Shown: in pieces, positions 26,147-36,161 of the stretch
Layout: the number at the start of each line of letters is the position of its first letter
Position numbering within the stretch: the first letter of the stretch is position 1
Source: Stigmatella aurantiaca
GTDB taxonomy: Bacteria > Myxococcota > Myxococcia > Myxococcales > Myxococcaceae
Length of the DNA: 64,000 nucleotides
Reading direction: 5' to 3'
NCBI RefSeq assembly: GCF_900109545.1
Contig: NZ_FOAP01000021.1
Location: 1 to 64,000, forward strand
Made by a program: the position numbers and the translations under genes
The notes under the pieces: generated by a model
The model's database searches: none
Seen by the model: the letters and a program-made list of their open reading frames with translations, nothing else
What the model was told of the DNA's origin: nothing

Positions 26147-26952
26147 GCGCGGCGGTGGAAGTCAGAGATTTGCATTGCCGGATTGGCGAGAAGAGTCTCT
26201 TGTCTGGCATTGACTTGCGCCTGGAGCCCGGTGAATTGCTGGTGGTCCTCGGGCGCAACGGCGCGGGAAAGAGCACACTGCTCAAGCACCTGACTGGAGA
26301 GCTCAAGGTCCAGCAGGGCGAGGTCCGCATCTTCGGCGCCCACCTGGGCGAGAGCCCCCGGCAGGAGCTGGCCCGGCGGAGGGCCGTGCTTCCCCAGTCG
26401 ACGCAGCTCCAGTTCGCGTATGAGGCGCTGGAAGTCGTGATGCTGGGGCGAATCCCTCATCAGCAGCGGGGCTATGAATCCCCGGAAGATGTCGACATCG
26501 CGCGCCACTACCTGGGGCGGGTGGGCCTCGAGGGCTACGAGGGCCGCAACTACCTGACGCTGTCGGGCGGAGAGCAGCAGCGGGTCCACTTCGCGCGGGT
26601 CCTCGCGCAGATTCATGGAACGGTCGGCAGCCGGTTGATCCTGCTGGATGAGCCCACCAGCAGCCTGGACGTGGCCCACCAGCACAAGACACTTCAGATC
26701 GTGAAGGAACTCACCCAGGAAGGCGTGGCGGCCTTTCTCATCCTCCACGACCTGAACCTCGTCGCGCAGTACGCGGACAAGGTGCTCGTGCTCGCGGATC
26801 AGCAGGACATTGCCCTGGGCCCCCCCCGGGAGGTGCTCACCTCGGAGACGCTCAGCCGGGCCTTCCACTACCCCATGTCGGCCATTGCACATCCCTGGCT
26901 CGACTGCCCGTTGATCGTCTCGGGAACCCCCCCTCACGGCTCCAGTCCGTAA
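26143..26952 (+). CDS. hmuV: Haemin ABC transporter, ATP-binding protein
   Basis: A 269-residue ABC ATPase. It shows Walker A GRNGAGKST, Q-loop in LPQSTQLQF, signature LSGGEQQRVHFARV, Walker B LILLDEPTSSLD and the H-loop LILHDLN. The IHGTVGSRLILLDEPTS segment, with an insertion between signature and Walker B, is usual for HmuV-type haem importers and supports the assignment of the whole operon. It ends the hmuTUV unit; the next gene, a lipoprotein, follows after about 70 bases. Confidence 0.88.
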   Translation: MSAAVEVRDLHCRIGEKSLLSGIDLRLEPGELLVVLGRNGAGKSTLLKHLTGELKVQQGEVRIFGAHLGESPRQELARRRAVLPQSTQLQFAYEALEVVMLGRIPHQQRGYESPEDVDIARHYLGRVGLEGYEGRNYLTLSGGEQQRVHFARVLAQIHGTVGSRLILLDEPTSSLDVAHQHKTLQIVKELTQEGVAAFLILHDLNLVAQYADKVLVLADQQDIALGPPREVLTSETLSRAFHYPMSAIAHPWLDCPLIVSGTPPHGSSP

Positions 26953-27023
26953 GGGGCTGGAGAGGCCAAATCATCAAACGCAACACGCCGTGTGAACGTG
27001 AGGTCGCGTAATCTGGCGGCACC

Positions 27024-28109
27024 ATGCTCTCGATTCGCTCTGCCGCTCTCTCCTGCATCGTCGTGCTCGGCCTCATCGCTGCTTGCGGTGACAAGTCCGA
27101 CCCTGGTCCCACCGACCCGCCTGATGCCTCCGTGCCGGAGACATGCACTGGCGCCGGTGTCGAGCGATGCGACGGCGCTTGCGTGAGCACCGGGAGCGAC
27201 CCGAAGCACTGCGGGGGGTGCGGCAAGGCCTGCGCGGCCGGCGAGGGGTGTGAGGGCAGCGTCTGTGTCGCGCTCTGTCAAATCGACGGCAAGCCGGTGT
27301 CCGATGGGACGGTGAACGCGGCGAATGCGTGCGAGCAATGCACCCCGGCGGTGTCCTCGACCGCGTGGAGCCAACGCGCTGACGGGACGGCGTGCAATCC
27401 AGGCCAGGTTTGCTCGGCCGGTGCGTGCACCTCGCAGTGCTTCATCGACGGCGTGCTCCACGCGGAGGGGACGCCGAACCCGGCGAACGCCTGCGAGGTA
27501 TGCATGCCGGCGGCGTCGACGGCCCAGTGGACGGCCCGCGCGAGCATCCCGCTGCTGACCGGCGGTGACGACATCGCGGCCCAGGGCTGGACGACAGTCT
27601 CGCAGACGCCGAACACGCTCACGTACGGTGAAGGCTACGTGCGCCTCGCGACTTCGACGAACAGCGGCGGTCGAACGAGCGGGCAGTTGCTGATCACGCG
27701 GGCGAACGCGTTCGACGCAACGAAGCCGTTCACGCTCCGCGCGACCCTGCAGGTCGAGTCGGCGAACAATCACAACTCATTGGACAGCGGTGCGGCCATC
27801 CTGGGGAGCTTCACGCCACCGGCCGGTCAAGCCCTGGACCGTTCGCAGATGATCTACCTCGACAACGCGGCGATCGGCTGGGCGGACGACACGCAGTCCG
27901 CGGCGTTCCCGGTGACGGACGGCGCGTATCATGTCTACGAACTCTCGGTGGACGCGGCGAAGGTGGCGACGGTGAGCATCGACGGCGTCGCGAAGCTCAC
28001 GCGGAACAACTTCGCGGCGAACGGCACCATTGCCTTCGGCGACCAGACGAACGACCCGAACGTCGACGGAGTGATGCGGATCAAATCGGTCGAGCTGCTC
28101 TGTCCCTAG
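27024..28109 (+). CDS. Cysteine-rich lipoprotein
   Basis: A 361-residue lipoprotein with lipobox LIAACG (Cys at residue 21) followed by an acidic proline linker. Residues about 40-175 contain many cysteines in repeated units (CDGACVSTGSDPKHCGGCG, then two repeats with FIDG/IDGK, NPANACE/NAANACE and CMP/CTP), a style common in myxobacterial surface proteins. Residues about 180-361 form a beta-rich concanavalin/jelly-roll-like domain (FTLRATLQVES, IYLDNAAIGW, YHVYELSVDAAKVATVSIDG). A cell-surface binding role is inferred. It converges on mxcL with a strong terminator between them. Confidence 0.7.
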   Translation: MLSIRSAALSCIVVLGLIAACGDKSDPGPTDPPDASVPETCTGAGVERCDGACVSTGSDPKHCGGCGKACAAGEGCEGSVCVALCQIDGKPVSDGTVNAANACEQCTPAVSSTAWSQRADGTACNPGQVCSAGACTSQCFIDGVLHAEGTPNPANACEVCMPAASTAQWTARASIPLLTGGDDIAAQGWTTVSQTPNTLTYGEGYVRLATSTNSGGRTSGQLLITRANAFDATKPFTLRATLQVESANNHNSLDSGAAILGSFTPPAGQALDRSQMIYLDNAAIGWADDTQSAAFPVTDGAYHVYELSVDAAKVATVSIDGVAKLTRNNFAANGTIAFGDQTNDPNVDGVMRIKSVELLCP

Positions 28110-28121
28110 TCCGTTCCGCCG

Positions 28122-28157
28122 CCGGGTGCATGCTCCAGAAGGTGGGCATGCACCCGG
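28122..28157. terminator. Bidirectional terminator
   Basis: CCGGGTGCATGC (28122-28133) and GCATGCACCCGG (28146-28157) form a perfect 12-bp stem with a 12-nt loop. It lies between two convergent genes (lipoprotein stop 28109, mxcL stop 28186), so it can serve both. Confidence 0.75.
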
Positions 28158-28185
28158 GAGGGCTTCCGGAACCGGGGGGAACGCC

Positions 28186-29460
28186 TTACGCGGACTTGGC
28201 GAGGGACCGCAGCACCTCGCCCGCCATCTCGATCGTGTAGTCGACCTGCTCCTGGGTGTGCACGGCGCTGATGAAGTTCACGTCGCGGCGCAGCAGGATG
28301 CCCCGGCGCGCCATGCCCGCCTGGAACGGCTGCATCCGCTTGGCATGCTCGGCGGGGTTCTTGTCGAAGAGGAAGAACGGAATGGCGTCGTAGCCCAGCA
28401 CGCGCAGGGGCGAGCCCACCTTCTCGGCCTGGGCGTTGACGCCGGCGCGCAGCCGGGCGCCCAGCGCGGAGAGGTTCTCGATGTAGCCGCCCTTGCGGTA
28501 CTCCTTGAGGGTGGCCTCGCACACCGCCAGCGACAGCATCTCGCCGCCGAAGGTGGTGGACACCTGGACCTCCATGCCGCCGAGCTTGCTCAGGTACTTC
28601 GTGGGGCCCGCCACCGCCGACAGCGGCATGCCCGCCGCGAGCGCCTTGGACAGACAGACGAAGTCGGCCTTCACATCGAAGAACTCCTGCGCCCCGCCGC
28701 GCGCCAGCCGGAAGCCGGTGATGACCTCGTCCTGCACCATCAACACCTCGTGGGCGGTGCAGGTGGCGCGCAGCTGGTGCATGAACTCCCGGCTCAGGGT
28801 GCGGTTGAACGGGATGGAGATGAGCACCGCGGCGAGCTGCTTGCCGTTCTCCGCGATGCTGGCCAGCAGCGCCGTCTCGTCCTGCGGGGTGAACAGCGGC
28901 ATGCGCAGCGTGTACTGGGACATCACCGCCGGGACGCCCGGGGTGCCGACCATGAAGAGGTCATGCCAGCCGTTGTAGCCGACCGTGATGATGCGCTCCT
29001 TGCCAGTGATGATGCGCGCCAGGCGCATCGCGGCGGAGGTGGCATCCGCGCCCGTCTTGAAGAACCGCGCCATCTCCGCGCCCGGAATCATCTCGACCAG
29101 GGTCTGCGTGGCGCTCAGCTCGATGGGGGTGGGCAGCGAGTGGATGAGCCCCGCCTCCAGGTGCTTGCGGATGGCCTCCACCACGGCCGGGTGGTTGTGG
29201 CCCAGCATGTTGGCCCCGAGCCCGCCGATGAAGTCGATGTACTCCTGGCCATCGACGTCCTCCACCAGGGCGCCCTGGCCCCGGGCCAGGTAGACCGGGA
29301 ACGACTCGGGGGCGAAGTGCTCGGGCCGCTTCATCATCGAGAAGGTGACGCCGGGAACCAGCCGCTTCGCCTCGGCCAGCAGGCGGTTCGAGTTCTCGAG
29401 CTTCATCTCGCCCTGGAGGGGGCGGGGCAGGGAGGGGTGCTTCCGGGTCGCGGTGTTCAT
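28186..29460 (-). CDS. mxcL: Myxochelin aminotransferase
   Basis: A 424-residue class III (PLP, fold type I) aminotransferase close to glutamate-1-semialdehyde aminomutase. The catalytic lysine is in CLSKALAAGMPLSAVAG, and the PLP aspartate in VQDEVITGFR. In the Stigmatella aurantiaca myxochelin pathway, MxcL aminates the aldehyde released by MxcG to give myxochelin B, in competition with reduction to the alcohol (myxochelin A). That role is established knowledge carried over by synteny. It is 40 bases downstream of mxcK in the same direction, and both should be iron-controlled by the Fur box before mxcK. Confidence 0.88.
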   Translation of the reverse strand: MNTATRKHPSLPRPLQGEMKLENSNRLLAEAKRLVPGVTFSMMKRPEHFAPESFPVYLARGQGALVEDVDGQEYIDFIGGLGANMLGHNHPAVVEAIRKHLEAGLIHSLPTPIELSATQTLVEMIPGAEMARFFKTGADATSAAMRLARIITGKERIITVGYNGWHDLFMVGTPGVPAVMSQYTLRMPLFTPQDETALLASIAENGKQLAAVLISIPFNRTLSREFMHQLRATCTAHEVLMVQDEVITGFRLARGGAQEFFDVKADFVCLSKALAAGMPLSAVAGPTKYLSKLGGMEVQVSTTFGGEMLSLAVCEATLKEYRKGGYIENLSALGARLRAGVNAQAEKVGSPLRVLGYDAIPFFLFDKNPAEHAKRMQPFQAGMARRGILLRRDVNFISAVHTQEQVDYTIEMAGEVLRSLAKSA

Positions 29461-29500
29461 CGGCTCTTCCTTGGGTTGGGATGAGGGAATGGGGGAAAAA

Positions 29501-30724
29501 TCAGGTGGGCGCGGCGCTCAACCGGGCGGTGCTGCGCCCGAGCGTCCAGAGAATGCAGAGCGTGAGCGTGGAGACGCCCACGGCGATCCAGCCGGTCTGG
29601 CCAAAGCCCTCCAGCGCGCCGCTGGGGGCCGTGGAGATCATCAGGCCGCTCACCCAGGCCGCGATGCCCGAGGCCCCATCGCTCGCGGCCATGTTGACCG
29701 CGAGGTAGCGCCCGCGGACGGCGGGCGGCACGCGCGAGGCGATGAGCGCGATCGTGGGGATGACCCGGCTGGAGGTCAGCGACATGAACAGGGCGAAGAC
29801 CAGGGCCACCACGGGAAACGGCGAAGGCGGCAGGTGGGTGAACAGCAGGTGGGGCACCATGGTGCCCACCAGCAGCGAGGCCAGGACGCGGACCGGCCCA
29901 TGGCGGTCCGTCATGCGGCCAATCCACCGGGTGCACAGCAAGGTGGCCGCGCCCCCGCCCAGGTACACGAGCGGGAGCTGCGAGGCGCTCACCCCCAGGT
30001 TTCCCACCATGTAGGGGCTCAGGTAGGGGATCAGCAGGAAGCTGGAAATCACCACGCTGAAGGTCAGCAGCCAGCCCAGGGCCAGCTTCGGCGTCCAGAT
30101 GGAGAGAAGCGAGGTGCCCGGGCTTTGCCCTGGGGACGCTGAGAGGTGCCCGTTGAGGGCGGGAAGGGCGCGCCACAGGCCCAGCCACACCGCGCCGGCA
30201 AAGACGCCCAGGCTCCAGAACGGCATCCGCCAGCCCCAGAGGTTGGCCACGCCCAGGCCCAGGGGCACGCCCACCACGGCGGACAGGCCCAGGGCCGACA
30301 TCACCGTGCCAATGGCGCTGCCCCGGCGTTCCGGAGGCACCACATCGCCGATGATGGCCATGATGACGGCGCCCATCAGCCCCGCGCAGGCGCCGGCCAC
30401 GGTGCGGGCCAGCAGCAACGCCAGGTGGCTCTGCGCGGCGCCGCACATCAGCGTGGCGGCGATGAACCCGGCAAAGAGCCCCAGCAGCGTCCGCTTCCGG
30501 TCGAACCGGTCCAGCCACAGCACGCCCAGCAAGCCCATCGCCGCCGAGGCCAGCGTGTAGGCGGAGACCAGCACGCCGAACTGCGAGGCGGAGATGCCGA
30601 ACAGCCGCATGAACTCCGGCCCGAGCGGCATGATGATCATGAAGTCCACGAGGTGGCTGAACTGCACGGCGGCCAGCAGCCACAGCAACCGGCGCTCGGA
30701 CGCCGGTGGGGGAGACGCACTCAC
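29501..30724 (-). CDS. mxcK: MFS exporter, probable myxochelin efflux
   Basis: A 407-residue major facilitator transporter with twelve predicted membrane helices. The motif GVLWLDRFDRKRTLLGLF between helices 2 and 3 is the MFS signature, and GVPLGLGVANLWGWRMPFW is drug-efflux-like. Start is GTG 30724 with CAGGA upstream. The gene has its own promoter region with a near-consensus Fur box and lies between the biosynthetic operon and mxcL, so siderophore export is the expected job. Confidence 0.8.
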   Translation of the reverse strand: MSASPPPASERRLLWLLAAVQFSHLVDFMIIMPLGPEFMRLFGISASQFGVLVSAYTLASAAMGLLGVLWLDRFDRKRTLLGLFAGFIAATLMCGAAQSHLALLLARTVAGACAGLMGAVIMAIIGDVVPPERRGSAIGTVMSALGLSAVVGVPLGLGVANLWGWRMPFWSLGVFAGAVWLGLWRALPALNGHLSASPGQSPGTSLLSIWTPKLALGWLLTFSVVISSFLLIPYLSPYMVGNLGVSASQLPLVYLGGGAATLLCTRWIGRMTDRHGPVRVLASLLVGTMVPHLLFTHLPPSPFPVVALVFALFMSLTSSRVIPTIALIASRVPPAVRGRYLAVNMAASDGASGIAAWVSGLMISTAPSGALEGFGQTGWIAVGVSTLTLCILWTLGRSTARLSAAPT

Positions 30725-30759
30725 GCTTCACTTCCTGGGAGGGATGAACAACTAGGAAC

Positions 30760-30778
30760 GATAATGAAAATCATTCTC
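30760..30778. promoter_or_regulatory. Fur box before mxcK
   Basis: GATAATGAAAATCATTCTC matches the classical 19-bp Fur consensus GATAATGATAATCATTATC at 17 of 19 positions. It lies 36 bases upstream of the mxcK start and should control mxcK-mxcL by iron. Confidence 0.85.
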
Positions 30779-30843
30779 ATTTCCGGGGCGGCAATGTACC
30801 GGAGAAGCGCGGCGCTTGGCAAGGCAGGGGGGACGGCTCTCGG

Positions 30844-30868
30844 CGCGCAGCCCCCGGGGGACAGGGGC
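30844..30868 (-). terminator. Terminator at end of myxochelin operon
   Basis: GCAGCCCC (30844-30851) and GGGGCTGC (30861-30868) make a perfect 8-bp GC-rich stem with a 9-nt loop, just after the stop of the lipoprotein gene (30885) on the minus strand. It separates the mxcC-H operon from mxcK. Confidence 0.55.
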
Positions 30869-30884
30869 TGCACGGCCGCAGGGC

Positions 30885-32149
30885 TCAGCGCACCTGGAGG
30901 AAGGAGAAGGTGCGGCCCGGGGTGACGGTGGCCACCTTGCCGCTCTCGTCCGTCAACTCACGCAGCTCGGTCTGGGAGTTGCTCGTGAAGTTGGTGAAGA
31001 GCACCCGGTTTCCGGCCGGGAAGAGGAAGGTGCTGCCCATGGCCGCCGGGAGCGAGGCGACGGGGGTGGCAGTCAGGGTGTCGAGCTGGATGTTCCACCA
31101 CTTCCACGCGGGCGCGCTGGCCAGGACGCGGGGGATGGAGTCCTTCGTGACGGGGCTTCCGTAGGACGCGTCGTCGAAGACGCGCAGGTACGTCTTCCCA
31201 CCAGGGCCCTGCAGCACGGAGCCGGCCGCGGCGCCGTTGGTCAGCGTGGTCAGGTCCACGAAGTAGGTGTCATCGAAGCTGTCCGTCTGAGGATCGAACC
31301 GGAGCAGACACGGCTTGAGCATGGCCGGATCGTCCTTGTGGACCCGGTACGACGCCGCGCCGTACGCCTCGGTGGACAGGTAGATCTTCCCATCGGCGCC
31401 CACGACGCCGTCGCGCACGTAGCCGCAGTTCTCGGTCTCCTTGAAGTTCTTCTTCACGAACTTCAGCGAGTCGGTGGCGGGATCCACGACGAGGACACCG
31501 GCCTGCCGGGTCAGCGTGGTGCCCGTGCTCGGGCGCCAGCCCAGCGGCATGATGACCTTGTTGGCGGTCTCCAGCGGCTGCGACGAGAAGGAGAGCACCG
31601 TGTTGTCGAGCTTCGCGTCCGCGAAGGAGACGGCGTTGGTGACGGTCATCGCCGTGGGGTTCCAGACGATGAGCTGGGTGGTCGAACCGTCGAAGAAGTA
31701 CGCCTTGGTCTCGGAGATGAACCGGAACTGGTGCTGGTACTCGGTGATCTCCGTGACGCCGCGGCCCTGGAAGCTGACGGTCTCGCCCTTCTGGGGAGCG
31801 CCCGCTTCCGTCAGGTTGTAGCGGATGACCGACGCGCCGGAGTTCACGAAGAAGTGGTCCTTCTTCGGCGGGCCGAACACGAGCGCCCGGCCCTTCACCT
31901 CGATGGCGTTCGTCAGGGGCAGCGTCTCGGTGCGGTCCAGCGTGTCCGTGACGGCGATGTAGCTCGTCGACGTCCCATCCACGGTCGTCTGCGTCACGAT
32001 GGCGTACTGCGACGCGGGCGTCCCGGGGTTCTGCGGCTCCGGGTTCTGCGGCGTGGGCTCGTCGTCATCGCCGCACGCGGTGGCCAGGGGGAGGGCCAGC
32101 GCCAGGGCAAGCCAGCGGACAGAACGAAGCGTCATCGAGAGGGTCATGA
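30885..32149 (-). CDS. Iron-regulated lipoprotein, beta-propeller-like
   Basis: A protein of about 421 residues with a signal peptide and lipobox (LATACGDDD, Cys near residue 25), an acidic proline linker, then about 370 residues of repeated beta strands (examples: IRYNLTEAGAP, AYFFDGSTTQLIVWNPTAM, GVLVVDPATDSLKFV, LLRFDPQTDSFDDTYFVDLT). This resembles the DUF4374-type seven-bladed propellers found beside TonB-dependent siderophore receptors, and corresponds in position to the gene called mxcI in Stigmatella as far as I recall. It immediately follows mxcH. A surface ferric-siderophore binding or release role is inferred. Confidence 0.65.
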
Positions 32150-32178
32150 GAGTGCTCTTGGGGTTGGGGGTGTTGCGA

Positions 32179-34686
32179 TCAAATTCCGAAATCCACGGTG
32201 AGCTTGGCGAACAAGCTGCGGCCCGGGCGCTGAATGCCGAAGAAGTCATACGCCCGCGCGTCGGTGATGTTCTGGGCATCCGCGGACCAGGTCAGCGTGG
32301 CCGTGTCGCTCCGGGTGACATAGGTGACCGAGAGCGAATGCAGCCATTGAGTATCAATCGTTTTCTTCGTGTCAATCTGTCCGGCCCCTTCCCAGGCACG
32401 GAAGAACTCATGGATGTACCGGGTGTTCCAGGTGAGTGCGAGTTCGTCGCGAGGACTCATCACATCGCTGAGCTGGAAGCGGGCACTGCCATTGGCCCAT
32501 AGGTAGGGCAGGTTGGGAACGCGCTTGCCCACGAAGGGGCCGTATTCGCCCCCGCTGGAGGTGTTGCGGAAATCCTGCCAGGTGGCGTTGCCCTCCAGTG
32601 ACACGTACTTGCCAGGAGACACCCAACCTGCCGCGCCGCTGACCCCCAGGGAGCGGGCCTTGAGGACATTTTGATAGACGAAATAGCTGGGCTGGCTGAT
32701 GGGCAGGATGAGCTGGTCCGCCAGGCGCCCGAACCCTGTCACGTTGGCCCGGAAGTCCCCGCCGGACCGTCCCCCGGTCTCATACGTGAGCCCCAGGTTG
32801 AGGTTGTGGCTGGTCTCCGGGTTCAGGTTGAGGTTCTCGATGATGAGCAGTCCATTCCCGAAGAACTCATCGGGCTGGGGCAGCCGGGTGGCCCACTCGT
32901 AGGAAGCCTTGGCATACAGCTTCGGGGAGAGGCGCAGCCGGGCGCTGTCGCCCAGCCCCAGCCGGTGCAGGGTTCGCTTCGTGAGGGCGAAGCTGCCCCC
33001 GTCGAGCGGCCGCTCGCCATACACGCGCTGGATGTAATCCTTGACGAACAGGATGTTCTCGAAGCGGTCATCGAACGCGTCGAGCTCGTGCTCCACGCCG
33101 CTGACCAGCGAGAACAGGTTGCGCGCTCCATCGAGCGGGTCGAGCTGTTGGGCCAGCTGGAGCTGACGGTCCTCGCCGGCCCGGTCCGCCCGCGTGGGCG
33201 CCAGGGACACGCGCAGCTTCTGCGAGGGGGAGAGGCTCTTGCTCAAGTTCAGCCGTGCGAAGCCAATGTGCTGGCCGATGATGCGCTCGATGGGACGGTC
33301 CTCGAGGATGCCTCGCTGCGGACGTACGAAGACGCAGCGCCCGTACCAGTCGTAGGAGCACTCGCTGAGGTCCGTGAGGTGGTTGCGGCGGTAGGTGTAG
33401 CCGGCGACCGCATCGGCCGAGAGCCCGTTCGAGAAGATCTGCTCGAAGCGCAGCGTGGAGCCCACGGAGGTCTCTCCGTACTCCACCTCGCCATAGGGCG
33501 TATCCATCTCGTTGTCGTTCTGGAGCTCCTTGTCATACGTGCCCGTGAAGACGCGCAGCAGCAGGCGCCGGGCCCAGGGCTGGTCCACGAAGCCCGCCTC
33601 AATGCCCGCGCCGCCGGCCCGGTAGCCATCGTTGAAGCGGTGCAGGCGCTGGGGTTGGAGCCTGCCGGAGTCATCGGGAACCTCGACATCGACCAGATAG
33701 TCGTTCCGGGTGAAGTCGAAGTAGCCATTGGCCCGGACGAGAAACCCCGAGGGCTCGTGCAGGTGCCGGACACTGCCGGTGAGCCGGTGCGTGTCGAACG
33801 AGCCCAGCTCGTAAGAGGCCGAAGCCCGCGCGCCCTGGAAGTCTTGATCGGTCTCGAGGTGCACCGCACCGCCCAGCGCGTCGGCGCCAAAGCGGATGGG
33901 CACCACCCCTTGGTATGTCTCGATGCGCTGGACGAGGTTGACCGGCACATTCGCCAGACCGGCGCCGTAGCCCGCCAGCTCCAGGGGAACCCCGTCGATG
34001 AAGAAGCGGATCTGCTCGTCGGTGAACCCCGCGAGGGAGAACCGCGAGGTGCTGCCCAGTCCACCCGAGCGCCGCACGGACACGCCTTCGGTCCGGGCCA
34101 GGGCCTCTCCCATGTCCACGGCCTCGCGCTGGACGGTGCCCACCTCCAGCACTTGCACGGCTTCGGCGGACTGACGCCGCCGCTCGGCCATCGACGGGCC
34201 CTGCTCCGTGACTTCGATGGTCTCCTGGAAGTCGGAGCCGGAATCCTCCGGCTGGGAGGACGCGCTGGACGCCTGGGCCAGCGGGGCGGGGGGCGGCGGC
34301 AGCCGGAATTCGTAGGGGTAGAGGATGCGGGCGGGAACTGGCGTCCCATTGCGTTTCGCGGGCTCGAACCGGAAGCGGAGGGCCGCCTCGCGGGCCGCTT
34401 CATCGAAGCCGTGACCGGCGGGCTCGACCACCTCCGCCGCCGTGACGGTCCCCTGGGCATCGAGGGTCAACCGCAGGGCCACCTTCCCCTCCAGGCGCTC
34501 CTGCTTCGCCTGGGCGGGGTAGGGCGCTTCGATGAACTCCAGCAGCTTCGGCATCTCGACGGCAGGGGCGGTGGGAGCCGGTGCCTGCGGTGCGGGTGCG
34601 GAAGCCTCCGGCTCCTGGGCCAGTGTCTGACCGGAAACGAGCGGCCCGGTCAGAATCACTGCGATGAAAATGCTTCTCATTTTCAT
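32179..34686 (-). CDS. mxcH: TonB-dependent siderophore receptor with TonB-like domain
   Basis: An 835-residue outer-membrane receptor. After a signal peptide (cleavage near residue 24) and an alanine/proline stretch, residues about 45-130 form a domain that looks like the C-terminal domain of TonB itself ([20 protein letters not shown], then [17 protein letters not shown]). The plug follows ([32 protein letters not shown]) and then the barrel to a terminal aromatic-type strand [11 protein letters not shown]. The start ATG (34686) overlaps the stop of the DAHP synthase gene by four bases. It imports ferric myxochelin. The attached TonB-like domain is unusual and is described under findings. 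A Fur-like dyad overlaps the start codon. Confidence 0.88.
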   Translation of the reverse strand: MKMRSIFIAVILTGPLVSGQTLAQEPEASAPAPQAPAPTAPAVEMPKLLEFIEAPYPAQAKQERLEGKVALRLTLDAQGTVTAAEVVEPAGHGFDEAAREAALRFRFEPAKRNGTPVPARILYPYEFRLPPPPAPLAQASSASSQPEDSGSDFQETIEVTEQGPSMAERRRQSAEAVQVLEVGTVQREAVDMGEALARTEGVSVRRSGGLGSTSRFSLAGFTDEQIRFFIDGVPLELAGYGAGLANVPVNLVQRIETYQGVVPIRFGADALGGAVHLETDQDFQGARASASYELGSFDTHRLTGSVRHLHEPSGFLVRANGYFDFTRNDYLVDVEVPDDSGRLQPQRLHRFNDGYRAGGAGIEAGFVDQPWARRLLLRVFTGTYDKELQNDNEMDTPYGEVEYGETSVGSTLRFEQIFSNGLSADAVAGYTYRRNHLTDLSECSYDWYGRCVFVRPQRGILEDRPIERIIGQHIGFARLNLSKSLSPSQKLRVSLAPTRADRAGEDRQLQLAQQLDPLDGARNLFSLVSGVEHELDAFDDRFENILFVKDYIQRVYGERPLDGGSFALTKRTLHRLGLGDSARLRLSPKLYAKASYEWATRLPQPDEFFGNGLLIIENLNLNPETSHNLNLGLTYETGGRSGGDFRANVTGFGRLADQLILPISQPSYFVYQNVLKARSLGVSGAAGWVSPGKYVSLEGNATWQDFRNTSSGGEYGPFVGKRVPNLPYLWANGSARFQLSDVMSPRDELALTWNTRYIHEFFRAWEGAGQIDTKKTIDTQWLHSLSVTYVTRSDTATLTWSADAQNITDARAYDFFGIQRPGRSLFAKLTVDFGI
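34666..34684. promoter_or_regulatory. Fur-box-like dyad over mxcH start
   Basis: Read on the minus strand, GAAAATGAGAAGCATTTTC matches the Fur consensus at 15 of 19 positions. It covers the first codons of mxcH and the end of the DAHP synthase stop. It may control an internal promoter or reflect codon constraint. Confidence 0.5.
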
Positions 34687-36143
34687 TTCGGGGTCGCGTG
34701 GTACCCCTTCCCAGACAGCTCTGTCAAGGAGTCTGTGGCGGCCGTGGCCCACACCTCGGGCACCCGCAGGGACTGGAGCTTGTCGGCCACCAGGAAGGCC
34801 AGCTGCAGGGCCTGGTTGGCGTTGAGGCGCGGATCACAATGCGTGTGGTAGCGGCTGGAGAGATCGTCCTCGGTGACTTCCTGCGCGCCGCCCAGGCACT
34901 CGGTGACGTTCTGGCCGGTCATCTCCAGGTGGAGCCCGCCGGGGTGAACGCCCTCGGCGGTGGCCACCTGCACGAACGACTTCACCTCGGAGAGGATGCG
35001 GTCGAAGGGCCGGGTCTTGTACCCGTTGCGGGCCTTGAGCGTGTTGCCGTGCATGGGGTCTGCCGACCAGACCACGGGGCGGCCATCGCGCTTGGTGGCG
35101 GCCATCAGCCGGGGCAGGCGCTCGGCGATCTTGTCGGCGCCGAAGCGGCCAATGAGCGTCAGCTTTCCGGGGATGGCCTCGGGGTTCAGGATGTCGATGA
35201 GCCGCAGCAGATCATCGGGCTCCATCGTCGGCCCGCACTTGAGGCCGATGGGGTTCTGAATGCCCCGCATGAACTCCACGTGGCCCCCGTCGAGCTGGCG
35301 CGTCCGCTCGCCGATCCACAGCATGTGCGCGGAGCTGTCGTACCAGTCTCCCGAGACGGGATCGGCCCGCGTCATGGCCTCTTCGTAGTTCAGCAGCAGC
35401 GCCTCGTGGCTGGTGAACATGTCCACCCGGTTCAGGGGCATCTGCTGGCCGGGGCTCACGTGCAGCGCGCTCATGAAGCGCAGGGACTCGAGGATCTTGT
35501 CCGCCAGCTTCCGGTACTGGCCGCCCTGGACGCTGTCGGCGACGAAGTCGAAGGTCCACCGGTGCATGTTGAGCAGGTCCGCGTAGCCGCCCTGGGAGAA
35601 CAGGCGCAGCAGGCCCACCGTGTCCGAGGACTGGTGGTAGGCCTTGAGCAGGCGCTTGGGGTCCGGCAGGCGCTCACCGGCCTCGAACTCCATGCCGTTG
35701 ATGATGTCGCCGCGGTAGGCCGGGAGGGTGACGCCCTCGAGGGTCTCCGTGGCGCCGCTGCGCGGCTTGGCGAACTGGCCCGCGATGCGGCCCACCTTCA
35801 CCACGGGGCGGCCGCCCGAGAAGGTCAGCACCACCGCCATCTGGAGGATGAGCCGCAGGCTGTCCCGGACGTTGTCGGTGGTGAATTCCTTGAAGCTCTC
35901 CGCGCAGTCACCTCCCTGGAGCAGGAAGGCCTTGCCTTCGGCGACCTGGCCGAGCGCGGCGGTCAACCGGCGTGTCTCCTCCGCGAACACCAGGGGAGGA
36001 AGGCGCGCCAGCTCGGCCTCGACGCGCGCGAGCTCGCGTGCATCGGGGTAGTCGTCCGGCATGTGCTTGACGGGCTTGTGTCTCCAGGAGCCGGGAGTCC
36101 AATTCTGTTTCAACACGGAAGGGCCGTTTCGGGATGAGGACAT
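34683..36143 (-). CDS. aroA5: Class II DAHP synthase for siderophore supply
   Basis: A 486-residue class II (plant-type) 3-deoxy-D-arabino-heptulosonate-7-phosphate synthase, the first step to chorismate. Family blocks: [79 protein letters not shown] and [19 protein letters not shown]. In Stigmatella aurantiaca the homologous gene in this place is aroA(A5). It is in the operon between mxcG (18-bp gap) and mxcH (4-bp overlap), which ties precursor flux to iron starvation. Being a duplicate of the housekeeping enzyme, it may have different feedback control, but that is not readable here. Confidence 0.92.
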   Translation of the reverse strand: MSSSRNGPSVLKQNWTPGSWRHKPVKHMPDDYPDARELARVEAELARLPPLVFAEETRRLTAALGQVAEGKAFLLQGGDCAESFKEFTTDNVRDSLRLILQMAVVLTFSGGRPVVKVGRIAGQFAKPRSGATETLEGVTLPAYRGDIINGMEFEAGERLPDPKRLLKAYHQSSDTVGLLRLFSQGGYADLLNMHRWTFDFVADSVQGGQYRKLADKILESLRFMSALHVSPGQQMPLNRVDMFTSHEALLLNYEEAMTRADPVSGDWYDSSAHMLWIGERTRQLDGGHVEFMRGIQNPIGLKCGPTMEPDDLLRLIDILNPEAIPGKLTLIGRFGADKIAERLPRLMAATKRDGRPVVWSADPMHGNTLKARNGYKTRPFDRILSEVKSFVQVATAEGVHPGGLHLEMTGQNVTECLGGAQEVTEDDLSSRYHTHCDPRLNANQALQLAFLVADKLQSLRVPEVWATAATDSLTELSGKGYHATPK

Positions 36144-36161
36144 GGGATGGACCGTGTGGCG

